Origin: Alphaproteobacteria bacterium
Lineage (GTDB): Bacteria > Pseudomonadota > Alphaproteobacteria > Rhodobacterales > Rhodobacteraceae
Direction: 5' to 3'
NCBI GenBank assembly: GCA_030433335.1
Contig: JAUILL010000016.1
Span: 1-64,000, forward strand
DNA length: 64,000 nucleotides
Position 1 is the first letter of the stretch; every line of letters begins with the position of its first letter. Positions 1-8,392 of this stretch are shown one piece after another. The position numbers and the translations under genes are program-made. The notes under the pieces are model-generated. The model was not told where the DNA came from. It did no database searches and worked only from the letters and a program-made list of their open reading frames with translations.

Positions 1-122
1 CAGTTTCGCTCGCCTCAAGGATTGGCGGCGGGTCGCAACACGCTACGACAGGTGTCCGAAGGTCTTCCTGTCAGCATGCGCATTAGCGGCAGTCGTCATG
101 TTCTGGTTATGAATCCTGACCC
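1..122 (+). mobile_element. Right end of an IS5-family insertion sequence (truncated by window edge)
   Basis: The first 112 bases encode the C-terminus of an IS5-family transposase. It is followed by ATCCTGACCC, which looks like a terminal inverted repeat end. The sequence TAA follows, compatible with the TA-type or CTAA-type target duplications of the IS427 group. The left end is outside the window, so the mate repeat and target duplication cannot be checked. The right boundary at 122 is inferred. Confidence 0.7.
2..112 (+). CDS. IS5-family transposase, C-terminal fragment
   Basis: Reading from base 2, 36 codons end in TGA at 110-112. The peptide contains FARLKDWRRVATRYDRCPK followed by a short hydrophobic tail ending FWL. 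This is the characteristic C-terminus of DDE transposases of the IS5 family, where the Arg/Tyr-rich segment follows the catalytic Glu. The N-terminal part and the DDE residues lie left of the window. No frameshift is visible in the part seen, so the copy may be intact. It reads toward the XRE regulator that begins at 352. Confidence 0.75.
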   Translation, partial: SFARLKDWRRVATRYDRCPKVFLSACALAAVVMFWL

Positions 123-351
123 TAAGGATTACCCTTAAGGATCATATGGATATCTTGGTTTTTCCGTATAGGTTTAGTTACATATCATCTTACAAGGGTA
201 CAGCAGGGCTTGAAGTCGCTCTGGTTGTGTGTCCTGAAGGCGCTGGGATCGTTCGAGGGGGTGCGAGTTCTGGCGTGAATTGGGGATAAAAACGAAACAA
301 AGACGGCATTGCATGTTTATTGATGAATTGCCGGACTGAATGGAGCAAGAA

Positions 352-726
352 ATGACGCACCCTGTGGATGTACACGTCGGCCGTCGCATCCGCCATCGCC
401 GCTGGATGATCGGGATGACACAGCAGCAATTGGCAGAACGCGTTGGAATTAAATTCCAGCAAATTCAAAAATACGAAACCGGCGCTAACAGAGTAAGTGC
501 TTCTCGCTTATGGGATATTGCGACCACTCTCGAAGTCCCCGTGAGCTTTTTCTTCGAAGGCCTCGAGGGGCAGGACGTTCCTGCCGCCGACAAATCACCT
601 GCTTTGCCTGCTGATATCTTGGGCGACAAAGAAGCACTGGACCTGATCCGCTCTTATTATGCGATTCCAGAGAACCAGCGCCGTCGTCTCTTTGATCTGG
701 CACGCGTTCTGAGCGACGTGGCTTGA
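352..726 (+). CDS. XRE-family HTH transcriptional regulator
   Basis: This is a 124-residue DNA-binding protein with an N-terminal Cro/C1-type helix-turn-helix (about residues 9-65; TQQQLAERVGIKFQQIQKYE is the recognition region). A short acidic/alanine-rich linker and a helical tail (DLIRSYYAIPENQRRRLFDLA) follow. This architecture recurs as a housekeeping single-HTH regulator in Rhodobacteraceae; its targets are unknown. The start at 352 is preferred over the in-frame ATG at 340, because GGAG at 342-345 lies six bases upstream of 352 and nothing resembling a ribosome site precedes 340. It is 55 bp upstream of hisN, so the two may share a transcript. Confidence 0.85.
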   Translation: MTHPVDVHVGRRIRHRRWMIGMTQQQLAERVGIKFQQIQKYETGANRVSASRLWDIATTLEVPVSFFFEGLEGQDVPAADKSPALPADILGDKEALDLIRSYYAIPENQRRRLFDLARVLSDVA

Positions 727-783
727 TTTGAAACGCCCCACGGGGTAGCGCCCTTGTAATCACTCTTCGCAAGGGCAGTCCCG

Positions 784-1599
784 ATGACGCGTTTCACGAT
801 CGACACTCAAACCACTTTGATCGAGGTGGCTTCTGAAATGGCCGACGCGGCGCGTTCGGCCATTTTGCCGTTTTTCCGTAGTCCCGAACTGCTGGCCGAC
901 AACAAAGAAGAGGGCGGGTTTGACCCCGTGACCGAAGCGGACCGCGCGGCCGAAGCCGCCATGCGCAACGTGCTGGAGCGTCGTCGCCCTCAGGACGGAA
1001 TTCTCGGCGAAGAGATGGGCAAGCAAGAGGGTACCAGCGGGCTGACTTGGGTTCTGGACCCGATCGACGGCACGCGCGGATTCCTGAGCGGGACACCCAC
1101 TTGGGGGGTGCTGATCGCGCTCTCTGACGAGAACGGGCCCATCATGGGCATCGTGGATCAGCCCTATATTCAAGAGCGGTTCTTTGGCGGGTTTGGTCAG
1201 GCGTGGTGTGATGGCCCTCATGGGCGCCGTACCCTGCATGTCCGTGGCCCGCGCCCGCTGGAAGAGTCGATTCTGTTTTCGACCTTCCCCGAAGTTGGGA
1301 CGCAGGATGAACGCCGCGCATTCCATCATCTGGGCAACCGCGTGCAATTGGTCCGCTATGGCATGGACTGTTATGCCTATGCGCTTTTGGCCGCGGGTCA
1401 GATCGACCTCGTGGTCGAGGCCGGTTTGAATTCCTATGACATTCAGGGTCCGCAAGCGGTGATCGAAGCGGCTGGCGGGATTGTCACCGACTGGCACGGC
1501 GGTCCTGCGCACAACGGGGGGCGCATTATTGCAGCAGCCTCCGAGGCGCATCACGCCGAAGCCATGCGTCTTCTCGAAGAAGGACTTGCCAATATCTGA
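784..1599 (+). CDS. hisN: Inositol-monophosphatase-family phosphatase, probable histidinol-phosphatase
   Basis: This 271-residue member of the Mg-dependent IMPase/FBPase superfamily shows the metal-binding motif 1 residues E76-E77 (ILGEEMG) and WVLDPIDGTRGF at about 89-100, which supplies the two catalytic Asp residues. The second motif lies near residue 218 (YDIQGPQAVIEAAGG). Family members of this type in alphaproteobacteria act as HisN, removing phosphate from L-histidinol phosphate in histidine synthesis. Inositol-1-phosphate or other sugar phosphates cannot be excluded from sequence alone. No other his genes are nearby, which is usual for this unlinked enzyme. Confidence 0.8.
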   Translation: MTRFTIDTQTTLIEVASEMADAARSAILPFFRSPELLADNKEEGGFDPVTEADRAAEAAMRNVLERRRPQDGILGEEMGKQEGTSGLTWVLDPIDGTRGFLSGTPTWGVLIALSDENGPIMGIVDQPYIQERFFGGFGQAWCDGPHGRRTLHVRGPRPLEESILFSTFPEVGTQDERRAFHHLGNRVQLVRYGMDCYAYALLAAGQIDLVVEAGLNSYDIQGPQAVIEAAGGIVTDWHGGPAHNGGRIIAAASEAHHAEAMRLLEEGLANI

Positions 1600-1704
1600 T
1601 TGGCATGTAGGTTTTCTGCAGTGGCGTATCCTTTGTCCTTCTCTGGCGCCCCAGTTTGTTTTGAGTGATCTGAGGAGGGCATGGCGCACGAGAGGCGATT
1701 TGCC

Positions 1705-3048
1705 ATGTCCGAAGTCCTGATCCGAAATATCGAACACCTGTTAACCATGGATGACGCCAGGCGAGAGTTGTCGGGCTTTGATCTACGTATATCCAACGGG
1801 GTGATCTCTGCGATCGGGCAGGGGCTCCCAGTCGGTGTTGCCGAGGTTGTCGATGCCCGAGGGTGTGTTGTGACACCTGGTCTCGTGAACACGCATCACC
1901 ACCTCTACCAATCAATGACTCGTGCGGTGCCGGGTGCGCAGGACGCGCTTTTGTTCGGTTGGTTGCAAAAGCTCTACCCGATCTGGGCCATGATGGGGCC
2001 CGAAGAGATGTTCGTGTCCGCGCAGCTTGGCTTGGCCGAACTGGCTTTGTCGGGCTGCACGCTGAGCGCAGATCACTTGTATCTCTACCCGAATGGCGCG
2101 CGTCTGGATGACACGATCAGTGCAGCCAAGGAGATCGGTCTGAGGTTTCACCCAACGCGCGGTGCCATGAGCATTGGTGAAAGCGATGGTGGTCTGCCTC
2201 CCGATAGTCTGGTCGAGCGCGAATCTGCGATCCTTGAGGACTGCATCCGCGTGATTGATGCCCATCACGACCCTCGCGAAGGGGCGATGGTGCGCGTCGG
2301 CATCGCGCCGTGCTCTCCGTTTTCCGTCAGCCGCGATCTGATGCGGGATGCGGCGCTGTTGGCGCGGGACAAGGGGGTGATGCTCCACACCCATTTGGCA
2401 GAAAACGAAGAAGACATCGCCTACAGTTTGGAGAAATTCGGTTGCCGCCCTGGCCAGTACGCCGAAGATTTGGGGTGGACGGGGCCGGACGTCTGGCACG
2501 CCCATTGTGTGAAGCTGGACGGTGCAGAGATTGATCTATTTGCGCGGTCTCGTACCGGCGTTGCGCACTGCCCCTGTTCGAACTGCCGGTTGGGATCGGG
2601 CATCGCGCCGGTCCGCAGGATGCGGGATGCTGGCGTTCCGGTTGGTCTGGGTGTCGACGGATCGGCCAGCAATGACTCTGCGAACCTGATCTCCGAGGCG
2701 CGTCAGGCTATGCTGCTTCAGAGGGTCCAAAGTGGAGCGACTGCCATGAGCGCCCGAGAAGCGCTCGAGATTGCGACGCGGGGGGGGGCGGATGTTTTGG
2801 GGCGGCCGGACTGCGGGCGGCTTGAGGTCGGCAAGCGCGCAGATATCGCCATCTGGGATACCCGCGGCGTTGAGAGCGCGGGCAGTTGGGATCCTGCGGC
2901 GTTGCTTTTGGCAGGGCCAACCCGTGTCCGCGATCTGTTTGTCGAGGGTCGGCGCATCGTCACAGACAGTCAGCTGTCCACAATCGATCTGGGACAGCTT
3001 GTGGAAAAGCAAAACCGGTTGGCGAGTGCTCTGGCAGAACGCGCCTAA
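1705..3048 (+). CDS. 8-oxoguanine deaminase (amidohydrolase superfamily)
   Basis: This 447-residue cytosolic metal-dependent deaminase resembles 8-oxoguanine deaminases of the TrzN/SAH-deaminase branch. Its features are the zinc HxH in NTHHHL (residues 62-67), the HTHLAEN segment supplying the next His, WHAHCVKLD, and a late Asp in GLGVDGSASND. HCPCSNCRLGSGIAPV is typical of the 8-oxoguanine group. It would convert 8-oxoguanine to urate, cleaning or salvaging oxidised guanine. The ATG at 1705 has AGAGG nine bases upstream. An in-frame ATG at 1681 lies only three bases after a strong AGGAG, so eight extra residues are possible. It converges with guaD, the enzyme for the unoxidised base. Confidence 0.8.
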   Translation: MSEVLIRNIEHLLTMDDARRELSGFDLRISNGVISAIGQGLPVGVAEVVDARGCVVTPGLVNTHHHLYQSMTRAVPGAQDALLFGWLQKLYPIWAMMGPEEMFVSAQLGLAELALSGCTLSADHLYLYPNGARLDDTISAAKEIGLRFHPTRGAMSIGESDGGLPPDSLVERESAILEDCIRVIDAHHDPREGAMVRVGIAPCSPFSVSRDLMRDAALLARDKGVMLHTHLAENEEDIAYSLEKFGCRPGQYAEDLGWTGPDVWHAHCVKLDGAEIDLFARSRTGVAHCPCSNCRLGSGIAPVRRMRDAGVPVGLGVDGSASNDSANLISEARQAMLLQRVQSGATAMSAREALEIATRGGADVLGRPDCGRLEVGKRADIAIWDTRGVESAGSWDPAALLLAGPTRVRDLFVEGRRIVTDSQLSTIDLGQLVEKQNRLASALAERA

Positions 3049-3052
3049 AAGG

Positions 3053-3125
3053 TTAACAAATCCTTAATGCCTGTGGATAACTCTGTGTGGGAAATCCTGC
3101 TCTAGTGGGGTATTCCTGTGGATTA
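3053..3125. promoter_or_regulatory. CtrA-like TTAA-N7-TTAA motif with adjacent DnaA boxes
   Basis: Between the two convergent deaminase genes there is TTAA (3053-3056), seven bases, then TTAA (3064-3067), which fits the alphaproteobacterial CtrA consensus spacing. At 3072-3080 TGTGGATAA is the exact reverse complement of the DnaA box TTATCCACA. A one-mismatch copy (TGTGGATTA) lies at 3117-3125. Function is not established; these may be chance matches in a short A/T-rich gap. Confidence 0.35.
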
Positions 3126-4418
3126 TCTAGAGGAGGCGGGGACGCCGCCAACCCACACGGATTTCACCGCGCGGTCATCCCCCATCATAATTGTCGGGAA
3201 CAGCGCCTCCCAGATGTCGTTGGCGCGGGCATGTCGCTGGGCAATCGCGGGCGTTGACGCAAGGTCCAGCACGGTGATGTCGGCTTCGCTACCCACCGCA
3301 AGAGTCCCGATGCGATCTTCGGCTTTCAAGGCGCGGGCAGAGCCTTCGGTCGCGAGCCACAGAAGTTGCGCAGGATGCAGCGCCGTGCCCGCAAGTTGAC
3401 CGATCTCGTAGGCGGCGGCCATGGTCCGCAGCATAGAAAAACTGGAACCCCCGCCGGTGTCCGTGGCAAGCCCCACGCGAATGCCGCGGGACGCCATTTT
3501 CGCAGCCTCAAAGACCCCCGATCCGATAAAGGTATTCGAAGTCGGGCAGTGCACGACAGCAGCACCGACCTCGGCCAAACGGTCCATTTCGCGTGGCTCC
3601 ATGTGGATGACGTGACCGTACAGCGCACGCTCGCCAATCAGGCCGAATTGTTCGTAGGTTTCCAAGTAATCTTTCGCACTTGGAAACAGTGACTTAACCC
3701 ATCCGATTTCGTCCGTCTGTTCACTCAGGTGGGTTTGCATCAGGCATTCAGGATGCTCTGCCCAAAGGGCACCCAATGCTGCCAATTGCTCTGGTGTTGA
3801 AGTGGGCGAAAAGCGGGGCGTGATGACGTATTCTGCGCGTCCTTTTCTGTGCCACTTCTCCAACAATTCCTTGCTTTGGTCGTAGGCGGTTTGCGGGGTG
3901 TCGCGCAGGTCGTCGGGGGCATTGCGATCCATGCAGGTTTTGCCTGCAAAAACCCGCATTCCTCGCGCAGCGGCGGACTCGAAAAAGGCGTCCACACTGC
4001 AAGGATGTATGGTGCAATAGCTGACCTGTGTGGTGGTGCCGTGCGCCAAGGCCAGATCGAGTGTCAGGTCTGCACGGGCCCGTGCTTCGGCGGGATCGGC
4101 GAGGGTCATTTCCTCGGGGAATGTGTAGGTATTCAGCCAATCAATCAGGCGCTTCCCCCAACTCGCGATCATACGGGTCTGGGGGTAATGCATGTGGGCG
4201 TCGACAAAACCCGGAAGGATTAGACCCTCTCCAAAGTCTACCACATTGGCCTGTGGATAACTTTTCTGCAGGGCCTCGGCGTCCCCTCGCGCTGCGACTT
4301 TTCCACCTTCGATCAGGAGGGCACCGCGACGGATATACTGCGCCGCGTCCGCCCCGATTTGCATGGCGTCACCGTCGAACCAAAGGGTCTGGCCGATCAT
4401 CAGGGTCTGCGTGGTCAT
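3123..4418 (-). CDS. guaD: Guanine deaminase
   Basis: This 431-residue zinc amidohydrolase converts guanine to xanthine and ammonia. The metal ligands are visible as VDAHMHYPQ (H75, H77), HLSEQTDEI, GHVIHME and a late Asp in LATDTGGGSSFSM. PHYPQ-type sequence after the first HxH and the SFSMLRTMAAAYE segment are typical of bacterial GuaD. Length matches the family (about 430-440). It is tail-to-tail with the 8-oxoguanine deaminase, so this locus handles both normal and oxidised guanine. An exact DnaA-box match occurs inside the coding sequence at 4252-4260, probably coincidental. Confidence 0.9.
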   Translation of the reverse strand: MTTQTLMIGQTLWFDGDAMQIGADAAQYIRRGALLIEGGKVAARGDAEALQKSYPQANVVDFGEGLILPGFVDAHMHYPQTRMIASWGKRLIDWLNTYTFPEEMTLADPAEARARADLTLDLALAHGTTTQVSYCTIHPCSVDAFFESAAARGMRVFAGKTCMDRNAPDDLRDTPQTAYDQSKELLEKWHRKGRAEYVITPRFSPTSTPEQLAALGALWAEHPECLMQTHLSEQTDEIGWVKSLFPSAKDYLETYEQFGLIGERALYGHVIHMEPREMDRLAEVGAAVVHCPTSNTFIGSGVFEAAKMASRGIRVGLATDTGGGSSFSMLRTMAAAYEIGQLAGTALHPAQLLWLATEGSARALKAEDRIGTLAVGSEADITVLDLASTPAIAQRHARANDIWEALFPTIMMGDDRAVKSVWVGGVPASSR

Positions 4419-4543
4419 GGGCTGCGCCTCCTAGTTAGCGGATGAGACCATAAGTGGCCCGAGGATAAAGGAAAAGGTGGCTTCCCTCTGTCACTTTTGA
4501 AACCGCCTCGCTAAGGTGCCTGCAAATCAGAATGGAGGGCGAC

Positions 4544-5938
4544 ATGTTGGATGACAAAGACGAGTCCGAAGCACATGACGTTCTGGAAACAGAAGACGAA
4601 GCAATCCTGGATGGCAAGCGTTTCGCTGCCATCAGGCTTGCTTTGGCTGCCGGTGATTCTGAACGTGTAACGGGCCTTTTGGAGCCACTGCACGCAGCGG
4701 ACATCGCTGACTTCTTGGAACAGATCGACGGCGGCGAGCGGCGCGAAATCCTGCTGTTGGCGCCTGCGCTCTTTGACGGTGAGGTTCTGTCGGAACTTGA
4801 CGAATCCATCCGCGAGGATGTGATCGAGTTCCTGCCGCGCAAGTTCCTGAAAGAAGCCGTTCGCGATCTGGAATCGGATGACGTTGTCGACCTGATCGAG
4901 GATCTGGAAGATGAACAGCAGTCCGTCATTCTGCAGGCTCTGGACGGCGCGGACCGTGCGGCGGTCGAGCAATCGCTGGGATACCCAGAATACTCGGCCG
5001 GTCGTCTCATGCAGCGCGAGGTCGTCTCGGCTCCCGAGCATTGGACCGTAGGGCAGGCCATCGACTTCCTTCGTGCTTCCGAAGAGTTGCCGGAGCAATT
5101 CTATCACGTCACCTTGGTTGATCCGCGGATGCGGCCGGTTGGGAACGTGACCCTCGGCCGTTTGATGGGCAGCCCGCGCGCGACATTCCTGGGTGATATC
5201 CAAGAAGAGACATTCCGCACCATTCCAGCCACGACCGAACAGGGCGATGTGGCTTATGCATTCAACCAGTACCACCTGATCTCGGCCCCCGTGGTCGATG
5301 ACGAAGGGCGTCTGGTCGGGATGATCACCATCGACGACGCAATGATCGTTCTGGACGAAGAGCACGAGGAAGACATCCTGCTTCTCGCTGGTGTGAGCGA
5401 TGGCAGCCTGTCTGACCGCGTGATCGAGACAACCAAACAGCGTCTGCCTTGGCTGGCCGTGAACTTGCTGACGGCGATCCTCGCCAGCCTTGTGATTGCC
5501 CAGTTCGAAGACGCGATCGCCACCGTGGTCGCCTTGGCCGTATTGATGCCGATCGTGGCGTCCATGGGCGGCAACGCAGGCACCCAGTCTCTGACAGTTG
5601 CGGTGCGTGCGCTGGCGACCAAAGACCTTACCGGCTCGAACGTTTGGCGGGTGATCCGACGCGAAGCTCTGGTCGGCGTGATCAACGGCGTAGCGTTCGC
5701 AGTGATCATGGCGATTGTGGGCATGATCTGGTTCGGCAGCCCTGTGCTCGGCGCGGTGATCGCCGTCGCAATGGTTGTGAACCTTGTCGTTGCGGCACTC
5801 GCTGGGACCGTGATCCCCATTATCATGGAGCGTGTCGGCGTCGACCCCGCTCTGGCGTCCGGCACATTCGTGACCACCGTGACCGATGTTGTCGGCTTCT
5901 TTGCCTTCCTCGGACTCGCCAGCGCTGTGATGCTATGA
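4544..5938 (+). CDS. mgtE: MgtE-type magnesium channel/transporter
   Basis: This 464-residue inner-membrane Mg2+ channel has an acidic N-terminal superhelical MgtE_N domain (about 20-140), then a pair of CBS domains (about 150-275) that sense cytoplasmic Mg2+. The C-terminal pore domain (about 290-464) has five predicted helices and the signature segment PIVASMGGNAGTQSLTV. The ATG at 4544 is chosen because GGAGGG at 4534-4539 is four bases upstream; the alternative ATG at 4532 overlaps that site. Its TGA overlaps the ATG of the next gene (ATGA at 5935-5938), showing translational coupling to 5-formyl-THF cyclo-ligase. Confidence 0.92.
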   Translation: MLDDKDESEAHDVLETEDEAILDGKRFAAIRLALAAGDSERVTGLLEPLHAADIADFLEQIDGGERREILLLAPALFDGEVLSELDESIREDVIEFLPRKFLKEAVRDLESDDVVDLIEDLEDEQQSVILQALDGADRAAVEQSLGYPEYSAGRLMQREVVSAPEHWTVGQAIDFLRASEELPEQFYHVTLVDPRMRPVGNVTLGRLMGSPRATFLGDIQEETFRTIPATTEQGDVAYAFNQYHLISAPVVDDEGRLVGMITIDDAMIVLDEEHEEDILLLAGVSDGSLSDRVIETTKQRLPWLAVNLLTAILASLVIAQFEDAIATVVALAVLMPIVASMGGNAGTQSLTVAVRALATKDLTGSNVWRVIRREALVGVINGVAFAVIMAIVGMIWFGSPVLGAVIAVAMVVNLVVAALAGTVIPIIMERVGVDPALASGTFVTTVTDVVGFFAFLGLASAVML

Positions 5939-6492
5939 CTGATCTGACCGCCATCAAGGCAGAGGCCCGCAAGGCTGCGTTTGCCCGCCGCAAAGAGGCG
6001 CACGCCAACCATCGCCCCGGCCGGGCAGGGGAGTTGTCCTCTTTCCTTGCCGGACATCGCGGTGTTCCGGTCGCGGGCTACATGCCCATCCGGACCGAGA
6101 TTGATCCGCTGGCTGCCATGGCCGAAGCCTCTGCCTACGGTCCGGTTGGCGTGCCGGTGATCGAGGCCGAGGGCAAGCCGCTGAAATTCCGTGCGTGGGA
6201 GCCGGATTGCGAGATGGTCGAGGGCCCGTTTGGCGCCAAAATCCCCGCGGCAGGCGGTTGGATCACTCCCCAGATTGTCATCGTTCCGCTGGTGGCCTTC
6301 GACCGCAAAGGCGGGCGACTGGGCTACGGCGGCGGATTCTACGACCGCACTCTCGAACTTTTGCGCGCGTCGGGGCCTGTTCTAGCGGTTGGTTTTGCCT
6401 ACGCCGCTCAAGAAGCCGAAGACCTACCGCTCGAGCCGACGGATCAACCGCTCGACATGATCATTACCGAGCAAGGCGTTCTTAGCCTCTAA
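5935..6492 (+). CDS. 5-formyltetrahydrofolate cyclo-ligase
   Basis: This 185-residue ATP-dependent enzyme (MTHFS/YgfA family) recycles 5-formyl-THF to 5,10-methenyl-THF. The diagnostic glycine-rich segment GGRLGYGGGFYDR is present at about 132-144 and the ATP-binding Lys/Arg-rich N-terminus (IKAEARKAAFARR) is visible. Length fits the family. The start overlaps the mgtE stop by four bases. Its stop codon is immediately adjacent to the stop of the convergent EamA gene, leaving no intergenic space. Confidence 0.9.
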   Translation: MTDLTAIKAEARKAAFARRKEAHANHRPGRAGELSSFLAGHRGVPVAGYMPIRTEIDPLAAMAEASAYGPVGVPVIEAEGKPLKFRAWEPDCEMVEGPFGAKIPAAGGWITPQIVIVPLVAFDRKGGRLGYGGGFYDRTLELLRASGPVLAVGFAYAAQEAEDLPLEPTDQPLDMIITEQGVLSL

Positions 6493-7395
6493 TCAGATTT
6501 TAGTCGCGGCAGAGGGCGGCGTGATCTTGCGCTTGGTCATGGCCTCGCGCCACGTGATGTAACTGACCGCTGCGATGATCACGCCCCCGCCGAGCACGGT
6601 AAACGGGTCAATCCCCTCGCCAAACACCAGCGCACCAAGCGCCACCGCCCAAACAAGTTGCAGGAACGTGGCGGGTTGCGTCACGGCCACTGGTGCCTCT
6701 TTGAAGGCCAAAGTCATCGTGTAGTGGGCACCCGTTGCCAAGCCTGAAACCGCCAGCAGCAAACCCAACTGTCCCCAAGTTGGATGCACCCAATGCGTGA
6801 TGGCCATCGGCATCAACCCGATCGTCACCGCAATTGACAGCCAAGCCACCACGTGCGCCGAGGACATCTGGGTGCTCAACTGTTTTGCGATCAGGTAGCT
6901 GGTCGCGAGTCCCAGTGACGTCCCTAGCATTGCGATATGGCCGGGGTCCAATTCCCGAAATCCGGGCCGCAAAATCACCACAGCCCCCATCAATGCGATC
7001 CCGACCGCAATCAACCGCCGCAGCGCCAACCGTTCTCCCAGGAACAAGCTTGCGCCCAAAGTTACATAAATCGGGTTCAAATAATTCAGCGCGGTCACGT
7101 CCGCCAAGGGAATGCGGACCATCGCATAAAACCAGAGCGAGACCCCAATTGTGTGCGCAGCACCCCGCGCGACAATCAGCTTGACCTGCTTGCCCGTTGG
7201 CAATGTCCGCCAGAGCGACGGCAAGAGCGGGACAAAGAACACCAGTCCCAACGCAAATCTCAGAAATGCAGTCTGGGCCACCGGGATCGCCGTGCCCAAG
7301 GATTTCACCAGCGCCGTCATCGCGACGAACTGGAACCCTGTCAGAACCATCCAGAAAATGCCCCGACCGGGCCGGTGTGCGCGTGTGTCTTCCAT
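6493..7395 (-). CDS. DMT/EamA-family permease
   Basis: This approximately 300-residue inner-membrane transporter has ten predicted hydrophobic segments arranged as two EamA halves (about 12-140 and 150-290). The first half contains ALNYLNPIYVTLGASLFLGERL, which matches the conserved loop/helix at the end of EamA repeats; the second has ATFLQLVWAVALGALVFGE. Substrate is unknown; relatives export amino acids or other small metabolites, or act as riboflavin or S-adenosylmethionine carriers. The ATG at 7395 is preferred; a GTG at 7419 would add eight residues. Confidence 0.8.
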   Translation of the reverse strand: MEDTRAHRPGRGIFWMVLTGFQFVAMTALVKSLGTAIPVAQTAFLRFALGLVFFVPLLPSLWRTLPTGKQVKLIVARGAAHTIGVSLWFYAMVRIPLADVTALNYLNPIYVTLGASLFLGERLALRRLIAVGIALMGAVVILRPGFRELDPGHIAMLGTSLGLATSYLIAKQLSTQMSSAHVVAWLSIAVTIGLMPMAITHWVHPTWGQLGLLLAVSGLATGAHYTMTLAFKEAPVAVTQPATFLQLVWAVALGALVFGEGIDPFTVLGGGVIIAAVSYITWREAMTKRKITPPSAATKI

Positions 7396-7474
7396 CGCGC
7401 TATCACACCCGAAAACCACGCCTGCGCAAGCCCCTAGAAACGCAGCCCCATCTCTGCAGTAGAAAACACCACTG

Positions 7475-7496
7475 TTTCTTTTTGCCTTAAATACTC
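7475..7496 (-). repeat. Dispersed GAGTATTT motif, copy 1
   Basis: On the minus strand this reads GAGTATTTAAGGCAAAAAG and onward. It lies just past the yebC terminator hairpin. It is one of seven related copies in the window, described as a separate finding. Confidence 0.6.
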
Positions 7497-7498
7497 AA

Positions 7499-7530
7499 GA
7501 GGGCGCGCCGGTCTGACCGGTCGCGCCCTC
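7499..7530 (-). terminator. Hairpin terminator after yebC
   Basis: A perfect 9-bp stem (GAGGGCGCG at 7499-7507 with CGCGCCCTC at 7522-7530) encloses a second complementary ACCGGT/CCGG core, 26 bases past the yebC stop. No long T-run follows on the minus strand; the GAGTATTT motif is there instead. Confidence 0.6.
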
Positions 7531-7555
7531 GATGCTTTGCAGAAATGACAGCAGA

Positions 7556-8296
7556 TCAGAGCTGCGCCATCACCTCGTCGCTGGCTTCGAAGTTTGTGGT
7601 GACGCGCTGCACGTCATCATCATCTTCCAGAGCGTCGATCAGCTTCATAAGCTTCTGCATGCCTTCCAGATCCAGCTCGGACGTGGTGGTGGGCTTCCAG
7701 ATCAGCTTGGTCGAGTCCGACTCGCCGAGTTCGGCTTCCAGCGCGTTTGCGACTTCGGCCAGATCAGTGTCTGCGGTGTAGATGGTGTGGCCATCTTCCG
7801 ACGACTCGACGTCTTCTGCGCCCGCTTCGATCGCAGCCATCATTACGTCGTCCGCATCGCCTACGGTCGCGGGGTAAGTGATCTCGCCCTTGCGCTCAAA
7901 CATGAAGCCGACCGAGCCGGTTTCACCAAGGTTGCCGCCGTTCTTGCTAAAGGTCGAACGCACGGTCGACGCAGTGCGGTTGCGGTTGTCGGTCATCGCT
8001 TCAACGATCACAGCCACACCGTTGGGGCCATAACCTTCGTAGCGGATTTCTTCGTAGTCGTCGCCTTCACCCGCCATCGACTTTTTAATCGCGCGTTCGA
8101 TCACGTCCTTGGGGCACGAGTTCGACTTGGCTTCTTTCACAGCCAGACGCAGACGCGGGTTTTTCTCGGGATCAGGGTCGCCCATCTTGGCAGCGACGGT
8201 GATCTCTTTCGCGAGTTTCGAAAACAGTTTGGAGCGAGCCGCGTCCTGACGACCTTTGCGGTGCTGGATGTTAGCCCATTTACTGTGGCCGGCCAT
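7556..8296 (-). CDS. yebC: YebC/PmpR-family protein
   Basis: This 246-residue cytosolic protein has the signature start [23 protein letters not shown] and three-domain layout of the YebC family. Some members regulate transcription (PmpR). More recent work on relatives supports binding to the ribosome to relieve stalling at proline stretches; which role applies here cannot be told. The acidic tail ([15 protein letters not shown]) is normal. In many proteobacteria yebC sits near ruvC, but that is not the case here. Length and sequence look complete. Confidence 0.93.
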   Translation of the reverse strand: MAGHSKWANIQHRKGRQDAARSKLFSKLAKEITVAAKMGDPDPEKNPRLRLAVKEAKSNSCPKDVIERAIKKSMAGEGDDYEEIRYEGYGPNGVAVIVEAMTDNRNRTASTVRSTFSKNGGNLGETGSVGFMFERKGEITYPATVGDADDVMMAAIEAGAEDVESSEDGHTIYTADTDLAEVANALEAELGESDSTKLIWKPTTTSELDLEGMQKLMKLIDALEDDDDVQRVTTNFEASDEVMAQL

Positions 8297-8345
8297 GGGT
8301 GCCTCCGATTACCTAATTCTCAGCTTTGTGCCTCTATAAGGTAGG

Positions 8346-8375
8346 CACACGGGGGGCTGCAAGCGCCCCCGTGTG
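8346..8375 (-). terminator. GC-rich hairpin downstream of the SLC13 gene
   Basis: A perfect 10-bp stem (CACACGGGGG at 8346-8355, CCCCCGTGTG at 8366-8375) lies 18 bases past the SLC13 stop on the minus strand. It has no T-run, so it may be a terminator of the factor-assisted kind or a transcript-stabilising hairpin. Confidence 0.4.
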
Positions 8376-8392
8376 TGGAAGAGGGCCGAGTT

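Noticed and set aside
3053..3125. Chromosomal replication origin
   Set aside because: Only two or three DnaA boxes with no long AT-rich unwinding region, and none of the usual origin neighbours (dnaA, hemE, parAB, gidA) is present.
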